From NCBI GenBank assembly GCA_020636255.1, contig JACJYE010000008.1:1-64000 (forward strand): 64,000 nt of DNA, read 5' to 3'. Numbering within the stretch: the stretch's first letter is position 1; the number at the start of each line of letters is the position of its first letter. The position numbers and the translations under genes were made by a program. Under the pieces are notes generated by a model. The model was not told the DNA's origin, did not search any database, and saw only the letters and a program-made list of their open reading frames with translations. Origin of the DNA: Lewinellaceae bacterium. Lineage in GTDB: Bacteria; Bacteroidota; Bacteroidia; Chitinophagales; Saprospiraceae. This document shows positions 1 through 7,107 of this stretch, piece by piece.

Positions 1-463
1 CATGAGCGTGGGCGCTGAGGGTATTCGATTCCCCAAAAACGAAACGGTTAACAGTAATAACGCCCGACATAGAGGCCATCAGCGAGCCTTCCACCCTTTG
101 AGCGATGTCGGCATGGCAGTTGGCAGTGCCACAGGTTAAATGCACGTCGGCCAGGTTGCCCGGCACCAGCACCATGCCCTCATGAGCGGCGTCTTTGTCC
201 ATCTGGCCGGGCTGGCCCAGATGACAGGAGGAACACCCTATGGCCGTGGGGTCGTGCGCCGGAGCAAAGCCAGCCATAGCGCCATGACAGGCCAGGCATC
301 CCTCCTCCCCTTCCGCCAGTGCAGGCAGGCTAAGCCGGGGCCTGTCGAGCCCCGGCAATACGGCGTCGCCAGGCAATGCGGCCAGGAGGAACCAAAGGAA
401 AGCAGCCAAAACGGACAATACCAGGAGCAATAACCTGGGGCTTCGGCGCAACAGGTCGATCAT
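1..463 (-). CDS. Multiheme c-type cytochrome, N-terminal part (cut by window edge)
   Basis: The reverse strand is open from an ATG at 463 to the window edge (154 codons). The protein starts with a basic stretch (MIDLLRRSPR) and a hydrophobic segment of about 20 residues, a membrane anchor or signal peptide. Heme-attachment motifs follow: CLACH, CSSCH and an expanded C-GTAN-CH (CX4CH), so three hemes are visible before the edge. It is probably a periplasmic or membrane-anchored electron-transfer cytochrome. It is divergent from the molybdopterin reductase at 677, with 213 bp between the starts, so it may pass electrons to or from that complex. The exact cytochrome family cannot be told without the C-terminus. 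Confidence 0.8.
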   Translation of the reverse strand, partial: MIDLLRRSPRLLLLVLSVLAAFLWFLLAALPGDAVLPGLDRPRLSLPALAEGEEGCLACHGAMAGFAPAHDPTAIGCSSCHLGQPGQMDKDAAHEGMVLVPGNLADVHLTCGTANCHADIAQRVEGSLMASMSGVITVNRFVFGESNTLSAHAH

Positions 464-575
464 GCGGGTTCGGTTTAAAAGCCAGAGCTTGTTTAACGCT
501 GGCAAAAAATACAACTTTCCGGCTTTTTGCCATTTGCGTAATAAAATATTTTCAAATTATGAAAACATGAACACA

Positions 576-589
576 TTGACATATATCAC
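576..589. promoter_or_regulatory. FNR/CRP-type palindrome in the divergent promoter region
   Basis: TTGAC-ATAT-ATCAC matches the FNR consensus TTGAT-N4-ATCAA at 8 of 10 defined bases. It lies between the divergent cytochrome and reductase genes, where an oxygen- or redox-responsive Crp/Fnr-family protein would be expected to control anaerobic respiration. This rests only on the match and the position; no regulator gene is seen in the window. Confidence 0.35.
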
Positions 590-613
590 TATGGCTGCTG
601 ACACCTGTCATCG

Positions 614-639
614 AATAAAAAGGCTCCAGCCCTTTTATT
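614..639. promoter_or_regulatory. Hairpin in the leader of the reductase operon
   Basis: AATAAAAAGGCT-CC-AGCCCTTTTATT forms 12-bp arms with one mismatch and a two-base centre, flanked by A- and T-rich sequence. It lies 38 bp before the reductase start codon. It could be an attenuator-like stem or a bidirectional terminator between the divergent genes. Confidence 0.35.
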
Positions 640-648
640 TGTAGCGAA

Positions 649-670
649 GATTTGATCAAAACCATATTCC
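649..670 (+). promoter_or_regulatory. Leader words GATTTGATCAA and AAACCATATTCC, copy 1
   Basis: GATTTGATCAA (containing the palindrome TTTGATCAAA at 651-660) overlaps AAACCATATTCC by one base, directly before the reductase ATG at 677. The same two words recur, in swapped order, at 4412-4434 before the first rhodanese gene. This suggests a shared regulatory or RNA element within the locus; the function is unknown. Confidence 0.3.
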
Positions 671-676
671 TTCCCA

Positions 677-2908
677 ATGGCAACAAGGAGAGATTTTATC
701 AAGATTTCGGCCCTTGGCATCGGTAGCGCTACGCTTGGCGCGGGCGCCTTCAATCTTTTGAAGGGTGCCAACCTGAGGGCTGTACCTGCCACAACCGGAG
801 CTTTTGCCCGCTACCCCACATATTGCGAGGTATGTTTCTGGAAGTGCGCAGGCTGGTCCTATGTGGACGAAAAAGGGAAACTGTTAAAACTGGAAGGCCA
901 TCCCGATGACCCGCACTGCAACGGCAGGCTCTGCCCACGCGGCACCGGCGGCGTCGGCATGTACTACGATGAGGACCGCCTGACTACCCCGCTGATCCGG
1001 GTTGAAGAGAACGGCGAACAATCCTTCCGCAAAGCATCCTGGGACGAAGCCCTGGGCCTGGTGGCCGATAAAATGCGCGAAATAGCCGGTCAGTACGGGC
1101 CGGAAAGCATAGCCCTGTTCAATCACGGTTCTTCAGGGCATTACTTCACCCACCTGCTGAAAGCCTTCGGTTCGGGCAATATTGTGGCGCCATCTTACGC
1201 CCAATGCCGCGGCCCGAGGGAAGCCGGCTGGATCGCGACCTTCGGCACCTCGGTAGGCTCACCGGAGCCCACCGACATCAGAGACACCCGATGCCTGGTG
1301 CTGATCGGCTCGCATATCGGCGAGAATATGCACAACAACCAGGTGCAGGAAATGTCGGACGCCATCGATAACGGCGCCGACATCATCACCGTCGACCCAC
1401 GGTATTCGACGGCAGCCAGCAAATCGCGTTACTGGCTTCCTATCAAACCGGCGACCGACCTGGCGCTGCTGCTTGCCTGGATGCACGTGATCGTCTACGA
1501 GGAGCTCTACGACAAAGATTATGTCGAACGCTACACCTATGGCTTCGATCAATTGAAACAGCACCTGCGCCGCATGACGCCGGAATGGGCCTACGGTATA
1601 ACGACGATCAAGCCACAGGACATCCGGGAAACGGCACGGCTGATGGCGAGTGCTGCGCCCGCCACCATCGTACACCCCGGGCGCCACGTCACCTGGTACG
1701 GCGACGATACCCAGCGCTCGAGGGCGATCGCCATCCTGAACGCGTTGCTGGGGTCGTGGGGCCGCCGCGGAGGGTTCTACTTCCCCGAAAGCGTCAAGGT
1801 ACCCGAATTCCCCAGCCCGGAATACCCGGCCCCGAAGTGGTCGTGGCAGGATACGCTCGATGGGCGGTACCCCCTGGCCAACCTCGGCGTGACGAATACC
1901 GTTATCGAAGCCTCTATTCCTGGCAATGATAGGGATGCCCGCGTCAAAGGATGGCTCGTGACCGGCACCAACCTGCCCTTGTCTATCCCTGAAAAAGCCA
2001 AGCTGGAAGAGGCTATGCAAGCGCTAAGCCTGCTCGTCGTAACCGACACTATGCCGATGGAAATTACAGGTTATGCCGACGTCGTGCTTCCCGAATGTAC
2101 ATACCTGGAACGTTATGACGAGCTGCGCACTTCGCCCCACCGGGAGCCTTACCTGGCCTTGCGCATGCCGGCTGTGCAGCCTACCGGAGATTCCAAACCC
2201 GCCTGGTGGATCACCAAAAAACTGGGTGAAAAACTGGGGCTCGGCGACTACTTCCCCTTCGAAGAGTATACCGAAGTGCTCGACTGGCAGTTGAAGCAGG
2301 TGGGCAGTTCCCTGGAGGAAATGCAAAAGATCGGCGTCAAACAATTCCCCCGGAAAACGCCGCTATACCTGAAAGATGGCGAACCGTTCGCGTTCAGGAC
2401 CGGCACCGGTAAGATCGAGCTGTATGCCACCTCTCTGGAAAAATACGGCTTCGACCCGCTGCCCAACTACACGGCGCACCCCGAGCCGCCCGAAAACTAC
2501 TACCGCCTGAACTACGGGCGCGCGCCGATGCATACCTTCAGCCGCACAGCCAACAACCCCAACCTTACCGACATCATGGAGGAGAACAAGCTGTGGGTCA
2601 ACCCCAAGGTCGCCAAGATCTGGGGCCTGAAAAACGACCAGGAAGTGTGGTTGAAAAACCAGGACGGTATCGTAACCACTTTCCCGATCAAAGTGCGTAT
2701 TACAGAACGTATCCGCTGGGATTCGGTCTATATGGTGCACGGTTTCGGCCACAGCCGCAAGGAGCTTACCCGCTCCTTCGGCAAAGGCGCCAGCGATTCC
2801 GAGATGATCACCCGGCCGATGACCGACCCCATCATGGGCGGCACTGGCATGCGGGGCAATTTTGTGACTTTCTTATTTGAAAAACCAGAAAAAGCCGTCG
2901 AATCATGA
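677..2908 (+). CDS. Molybdopterin oxidoreductase catalytic subunit, PsrA/PhsA-type
   Basis: A 743-residue complex-iron-sulfur molybdoenzyme catalytic subunit. It begins with a Tat signal (RRDFIK at 4-9), so it is exported folded. Cysteines 50, 53, 57 and 86 (CEVCFWKC then LCPRG) are ligands of the proximal 4Fe-4S cluster, and Cys177 in YAQCRGP sits where the PsrA/PhsA group has its molybdenum ligand. The molybdopterin-dinucleotide binding domain is at the C-terminus. The sequence style is that of polysulfide/thiosulfate reductases, but the substrate cannot be read from sequence; tetrathionate or other sulfur oxyanions remain possible. The stop overlaps the next start by 4 bp (ATGA), so translation is coupled. 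The two downstream rhodanese-fold lipoproteins favour a sulfur substrate. Confidence 0.9.
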   Translation: MATRRDFIKISALGIGSATLGAGAFNLLKGANLRAVPATTGAFARYPTYCEVCFWKCAGWSYVDEKGKLLKLEGHPDDPHCNGRLCPRGTGGVGMYYDEDRLTTPLIRVEENGEQSFRKASWDEALGLVADKMREIAGQYGPESIALFNHGSSGHYFTHLLKAFGSGNIVAPSYAQCRGPREAGWIATFGTSVGSPEPTDIRDTRCLVLIGSHIGENMHNNQVQEMSDAIDNGADIITVDPRYSTAASKSRYWLPIKPATDLALLLAWMHVIVYEELYDKDYVERYTYGFDQLKQHLRRMTPEWAYGITTIKPQDIRETARLMASAAPATIVHPGRHVTWYGDDTQRSRAIAILNALLGSWGRRGGFYFPESVKVPEFPSPEYPAPKWSWQDTLDGRYPLANLGVTNTVIEASIPGNDRDARVKGWLVTGTNLPLSIPEKAKLEEAMQALSLLVVTDTMPMEITGYADVVLPECTYLERYDELRTSPHREPYLALRMPAVQPTGDSKPAWWITKKLGEKLGLGDYFPFEEYTEVLDWQLKQVGSSLEEMQKIGVKQFPRKTPLYLKDGEPFAFRTGTGKIELYATSLEKYGFDPLPNYTAHPEPPENYYRLNYGRAPMHTFSRTANNPNLTDIMEENKLWVNPKVAKIWGLKNDQEVWLKNQDGIVTTFPIKVRITERIRWDSVYMVHGFGHSRKELTRSFGKGASDSEMITRPMTDPIMGGTGMRGNFVTFLFEKPEKAVES

Positions 2909-3438
2909 GATATGCCATGGCTATCGACACGAAAAAATGTGTCGGCTGCAGTGACTGCGTTGTAGCCTGCCAGATCGAGAACAACGTGCCGACAGGCTAC
3001 TGCCGCGACTGGGTAACGGAAACGGTCTATGGGTCCTATCCCCAGTTGGAACTGGAGCTGAGGTCCGAGCGCTGTAACCATTGCGATAATGCCCCCTGTG
3101 TACGGTGTTGCCCCACGGGCGCCAGCCATATCGTAGAGGGTGGCGTAGTGCTCGTAGAAGCGAGCAAATGCATCGGATGCGGCGCCTGCATCGAATCCTG
3201 CCCCTATGATGCCCGTTTCTCGCACCCCGACGGTTACGTCGATAAATGTACGTTCTGTATCCACCGGGTGCGCAAAGGGCTTGAACCGGCGTGCGTAGCT
3301 GCATGCCCCACCAAATGTATGTACTTCGGTGACCTGGACGACCCGTCGAGCGATATTTCGAAGATGCTGAAAAACAGAAAATACAAAGTGCTGGCGCCGG
3401 AAGCCGGGACCAAACCCCAGGTGTACTACCTCATCTAA
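2905..3438 (+). CDS. Four-cluster 4Fe-4S ferredoxin subunit, PsrB/PhsB-type
   Basis: A 177-residue electron-transfer subunit. Sixteen cysteines fall in four groups (12/15/18/22; 57/60/65/69; 89/92/95/99; 115/118/130/134), giving four 4Fe-4S clusters as in PsrB, PhsB, NrfC and DmsB. It has no signal peptide and would be co-exported with the Tat-tagged catalytic subunit. It would carry electrons between the membrane subunit (3459) and the molybdenum enzyme. The 4-bp overlap with the upstream gene fixes the start. Confidence 0.92.
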   Translation: MRYAMAIDTKKCVGCSDCVVACQIENNVPTGYCRDWVTETVYGSYPQLELELRSERCNHCDNAPCVRCCPTGASHIVEGGVVLVEASKCIGCGACIESCPYDARFSHPDGYVDKCTFCIHRVRKGLEPACVAACPTKCMYFGDLDDPSSDISKMLKNRKYKVLAPEAGTKPQVYYLI

Positions 3439-3458
3439 GGGGCCTCTGCACACAAAAA

Positions 3459-4412
3459 ATGACCACTACCATGAATGAAGAGATCATAATCAGCGGAAGG
3501 GATATCCCCCATATCGACCCTCATCTCAATATATGGCATTGGCCTATACCGTCATACCTGTTCCTGGGCGGGCTGGCGGCTGGCATCCTTTTCTTTGCGT
3601 CGCTTTACACCATACTGGGTAAGGAAAAAGAACTGCCGACGGCTGTGAAATGGGCTAGCTTCGTCGCCCCCTTTGCCCTGATGCTGGGCCTGTTCTTCCT
3701 GTTCATCGACCTCAAACACCAGTGGTACTTCTGGCGCCTGTACCTGACGCTGCGCATAGAATCCCCAATGTCGTGGGGCGCCTGGGTATTACTGGCCATC
3801 ACCCCCTTGTCGATGATCTGGGCAGCGGGATACCTCAGTGAACTGATCCCCTCCTGGGACTGGAAACTGGGCATACTGAAGCGCTTTGAACAATGGATAC
3901 AGGGCCATCGCAAGCTCCTGGCATGGGCCATGATCCTGCTGTCGGTCATACTGGGCATCTACACCGGTATCCTGTTATCTGCGTTCAATGCACGGCCTTT
4001 ATGGAATACGGCCTTGCTGGGGCCTCTGTTCCTGGTGTCCGGCCTTTCAACGGGTGCAGCGACCATCCTGTGGATGTCGCGCAATGAAGCGGAGCGCAAA
4101 TTGTTCACCAGGATCGACATCCTGCTGATCTCGATAGAGCTTTTCTTCATCGTCCACCTTTTTATGGGCTTCCTCGCCGGCCCTGCCGTACAGCTCGAAT
4201 CGGCCGCGCTCTTCCTGGGCGGTGAGTTCACGCTGCCCTTCTGGGGGCTGGTTGTATTGATGGGGCTCGCATTGCCGGCCCTGCTGGAATTGCTGGAACT
4301 GAAAGGCTGGAAGATACCCGCAGCACTGCCCGCCATGCTCATCCTGCTCGGCGGGCTGGCATTCCGCATCATCATGGTGGAAGCCGGTGAAATGACCCGA
4401 TACTTATACTGA
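3459..4412 (+). CDS. NrfD/PsrC-family quinone-reactive membrane subunit
   Basis: A 317-residue integral membrane protein with about eight or nine hydrophobic helices, beginning in the FLGGLAAGILFFAS region, the typical start of NrfD/PsrC. In these complexes the subunit anchors the exported FeS and molybdenum subunits and exchanges electrons with menaquinol. It lies 20 bp after the ferredoxin gene in the same operon. An internal Met five residues in (MNEEII) is an alternative start. Confidence 0.9.
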   Translation: MTTTMNEEIIISGRDIPHIDPHLNIWHWPIPSYLFLGGLAAGILFFASLYTILGKEKELPTAVKWASFVAPFALMLGLFFLFIDLKHQWYFWRLYLTLRIESPMSWGAWVLLAITPLSMIWAAGYLSELIPSWDWKLGILKRFEQWIQGHRKLLAWAMILLSVILGIYTGILLSAFNARPLWNTALLGPLFLVSGLSTGAATILWMSRNEAERKLFTRIDILLISIELFFIVHLFMGFLAGPAVQLESAALFLGGEFTLPFWGLVVLMGLALPALLELLELKGWKIPAALPAMLILLGGLAFRIIMVEAGEMTRYLY

Positions 4413-4434
4413 AACCATATTCCGATTTGATCAA
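4412..4434 (+). promoter_or_regulatory. Leader words AAACCATATTCC and GATTTGATCAA, copy 2
   Basis: This 40-bp gap before the first rhodanese gene holds the same two 11-12 bp words found before the reductase gene (649-670), here adjacent and in the opposite order. It may be an internal promoter or operator allowing separate control of the rhodanese pair. Confidence 0.3.
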
Positions 4435-4452
4435 TCCAACAAACTCGTTTAT

Positions 4453-5106
4453 ATGAAAGCGTTTTGGATATCGGGGTTCGCCTTATTCCTGTTGTGGGCG
4501 GGCTGTGCTCCGGACACGGTGGAACAGCAAAGAGAAACCCCTCCTGAAAAGCTGCTGGCCAACCTCGTGGAAGAGAACCGCTTTTACCCCATCGACAAGG
4601 TTGCCCACCTGATCATTGCCAACGACCCCAGCCTGTTGCTGGCCGACGTGCGTTCGCAGGAAGAATTCGAAGCTTTCAGCCTGCCCGGCGCGGCCAACAC
4701 CCCACTGGAAGGGCTGCTGTCGGAAGAAACACAGGCACGGCTGGATTGCGGGCATTACAATATCGTGTTTTTCTCCAATAGCGATATCCGCGCCGAACAG
4801 GCATGGGTGCTATCGCGCCGTATGGGCTGCGAAAACGTATACATCATGAAAGGCGGGCTCAAAGCCTGGGCCGAAGACATCGTCCGTGCCACACCTCCTC
4901 CGGAAACGGCATCAGCTAAAGAGCTGGAGCTTTACAAGCAGCACCTGGCTGCCCGTAAATTCTTTATCGGCTCCAGCAAAGCACTCGAACCTGAACCGTA
5001 TGTAGAAACGGCGCCCGTTGCCAGCACACCGAAAGTGGAAAAGCGAAAGCGGATCGAAGCAACGCCAAAACCGGAGAAAAAAGCAGCAGCAGAGGAAGGA
5101 TGTTGA
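4453..5106 (+). CDS. Rhodanese-fold lipoprotein lacking the catalytic Cys, with terminal EEGC
   Basis: A 217-residue lipoprotein with signal peptide and lipobox LWAGC (lipidated Cys18). Residues about 48-140 form one rhodanese domain (LLLADVRSQEEFE; late MKGGLKAW motif), but the position of the catalytic persulfide cysteine is Phe107 in IVFFSNSD. Cysteines 99 and 126 are elsewhere in the domain. A long Lys/Ala/Glu/Pro-rich tail ends in AAAEEGC with Cys217 as the last residue. It follows the reductase operon and precedes a paralog with the same tail. The inferred role is a lipid-anchored periplasmic sulfur carrier whose terminal cysteine, not the rhodanese loop, holds the sulfane; this is untested. 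Confidence 0.85.
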   Translation: MKAFWISGFALFLLWAGCAPDTVEQQRETPPEKLLANLVEENRFYPIDKVAHLIIANDPSLLLADVRSQEEFEAFSLPGAANTPLEGLLSEETQARLDCGHYNIVFFSNSDIRAEQAWVLSRRMGCENVYIMKGGLKAWAEDIVRATPPPETASAKELELYKQHLAARKFFIGSSKALEPEPYVETAPVASTPKVEKRKRIEATPKPEKKAAAEEGC

Positions 5107-5119
5107 GTTTTAATAAAAA

Positions 5120-5764
5120 ATGAAAGCCATGAAGATCCCCGCCTTGTACATCATATTGGCCTGTATACTGGCTTTAGGCGCCTGGTCGTGCGGACATCAG
5201 AGCAGCACGCATTACCATCTTACTGCGAACGAGACGCTCCAGGCCCTCCGGGAAGGCGCCTACAAACTCCCTCCCGCTGAGGCCCGGGCCCTCCTGAAAA
5301 ACCAGAATGACGAATACGTTTTTGTCGACCTGCGCCCGGCGTCCGAGTTTTCCCGGGGCGCTCTGGATGGCGCTATCAATATCCCGACAGCCTACCTCCT
5401 GGACGATGAAAACCTGAAGCTGTTCTCCAACGACAGCAAAACTTTCGTCCTTTATGGCCTGGACGAAGCTCAGGCCAACGGGCCCTGGATGTTGCTGCGC
5501 CAGATGGGCTATAGCAACATCAAACTGCTGGAAGGTGGTTACGCTTTCCAAATGCAACCGGACTCCGTCCCTTACATAACACCTGAAAAAGCGGCCTACG
5601 AATACGCCGCCCTGATGAACGAGGCTACAATGGAGGACAAGGAAGCAGAGGAAGCAACACGGCCCAAAGTGCAAGCCCCCGTTGCGCCAAAGCCAGCTGC
5701 CCGGCAGATCGTGCCTCAGAAAAAGGAAACGCCCAAGGCGGCAGCGGCCGAAGAAGGCTGCTGA
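5120..5764 (+). CDS. Second rhodanese-fold lipoprotein lacking the catalytic Cys, with terminal EEGC
   Basis: A 214-residue paralog 13 bp after the first. The probable lipobox is GAWSC (Cys24). The rhodanese domain (EYVFVDLRPASEFS; late LLEGGYAF) has Gly113 at the catalytic-cysteine position (VLYGLDEAQ). Apart from Cys24 the mature protein has one cysteine, Cys214, the very last residue of the AAAAEEGC tail. The tail linker (about 166-210) is rich in Pro, Ala and Lys and should be flexible. Restriction of cysteine to the last residue suggests that the tail carries the chemistry. An internal start at 5129 (MKIPALY) is also possible. It probably acts with the upstream Psr-type complex. Confidence 0.85.
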   Translation: MKAMKIPALYIILACILALGAWSCGHQSSTHYHLTANETLQALREGAYKLPPAEARALLKNQNDEYVFVDLRPASEFSRGALDGAINIPTAYLLDDENLKLFSNDSKTFVLYGLDEAQANGPWMLLRQMGYSNIKLLEGGYAFQMQPDSVPYITPEKAAYEYAALMNEATMEDKEAEEATRPKVQAPVAPKPAARQIVPQKKETPKAAAAEEGC

Positions 5765-5771
5765 ACACTAC

Positions 5772-6989
5772 TCAGTTCATGGCCTCCCTGGATGCCAGTT
5801 TCTCGCGGGATTCTTTTTTCTGCTCCTGGCTCAATTTGCGAACCTTCACGCGAAGGGCTTCGAGCTCTTTAGCGATATCGTCTTCGTCTGCCTTGGTAAG
5901 GATGGGCAGGCCCGAAAACAGCAACTCAAACCAGGCATCGATCGAAGCCTTGAGGCGCACACCGATCTCCGACAGCTCATTCTGTATCCTGGTATACGGT
6001 TCCGATTCCATGAGCTTGCTTACCCGCCCCTCAAGCCGCGAGATGAAAAGGCTATAGATATCGACGGCCGGCATTGCCGCCTTTTCGGCCTCCATTTCTT
6101 CCAGCACGGCGTTCATTGTCTCCGGCCAGGCTGCCAGGCTGGCTTCCAGGACTTTACCTCTCAGCTCGGCATTCTTGATGATGAAGGACAGATAATGGAA
6201 CTGGACGTTACGCCCCTGCCTTGCAGCCTCCAGTAATTGCGGGCTGCCCGAAATGGCAAAAAAAGGATTGGCCAGTATTTCCAGGTATTGGTTGGCCTGG
6301 GCTCCCAGCGTAAACAGCTGCGTGTCTTCCAGCGGCGTAAACCGCACCAGCATCTTGTCCATGAAGGCTGCCATTTCATCGAACGGCAGGTCGGCCTCAT
6401 TCCAGAAGGCTACGTTGCGCTGCAGGGCCTGCTGCATGGTATCCAACATGGCCTTCCAGCTCTCCGAGGGGAACAAGCCGATGTAGGAATTCAGCATACT
6501 GCGAAAGATATCGGGAGAAAAGTATTTGCCGGCCAGAGGTGATGCCTCGCTCAGGCGCTTGAAAGTGCCGTTCCACATTTTAAACCAGTCGGCATAACTG
6601 CTCAGGAACCGGCTGCTGTCATAGGGGCTTTCCGGCCACATGCCTTCTATGCCCGACAGCCATTTTTCCCAGAAGCCCCCCTTCGCTTCCGCTGGCTCAG
6701 GCGAAGCTGCCACGGGCCAGGCCGGCAGATTAGACATTTCTTTTACCACCTCCCACCATTTCCTGGCAGCGGTGGCCTGTGCCTCAGCCCAATGCCGCGA
6801 AAATTCAGCTATCGCCGCCTGCCCTTCGGCAACGGCAGAAGCCTGCTCTCCACCGCCTTTCTTTTTGGCGCCGGCAGTTTTTCCCGATTTGCCAGTCTTG
6901 AAAGGTTGATACATGGACTGCCATGCACCCAGCCACTCGTCCATGATCCTATGCTGGGTTTCCCAAAAGCTTTGACTTTCCCTGGACAT
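5772..6989 (-). CDS. PhaE-like protein (class III PHA synthase accessory subunit)
   Basis: About 405 residues when started at MSRESQSFWETQHRIMDEWL; the longer in-frame start (7037) adds a segment without family character. The Trp-rich N-terminus (W10, W19, W23), the conserved helical middle and the C-terminal segment LTKADEDDIAKELEALRVKV match the PhaE pattern, which ends in a helix-loop and coiled coil contacting PhaC. PhaE activates the PhaC catalytic subunit in making polyhydroxyalkanoate. No phaC lies in the window, which is odd because the two are usually adjacent. It is convergent with the rhodanese operon. The family call is by pattern only. Confidence 0.55.
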   Translation of the reverse strand: MSRESQSFWETQHRIMDEWLGAWQSMYQPFKTGKSGKTAGAKKKGGGEQASAVAEGQAAIAEFSRHWAEAQATAARKWWEVVKEMSNLPAWPVAASPEPAEAKGGFWEKWLSGIEGMWPESPYDSSRFLSSYADWFKMWNGTFKRLSEASPLAGKYFSPDIFRSMLNSYIGLFPSESWKAMLDTMQQALQRNVAFWNEADLPFDEMAAFMDKMLVRFTPLEDTQLFTLGAQANQYLEILANPFFAISGSPQLLEAARQGRNVQFHYLSFIIKNAELRGKVLEASLAAWPETMNAVLEEMEAEKAAMPAVDIYSLFISRLEGRVSKLMESEPYTRIQNELSEIGVRLKASIDAWFELLFSGLPILTKADEDDIAKELEALRVKVRKLSQEQKKESREKLASREAMN

Positions 6990-7107
6990 GATTGCTATGA
7001 TTTGGGTGAGACAATTAGGCCCGGTAGACCCAAGCAATTAAAAAAAAAGTACGCAGGGTGCACTGATTTTTATCAAAAGGCAGGATGATTTTGATCACCG
7101 TAGCGGC

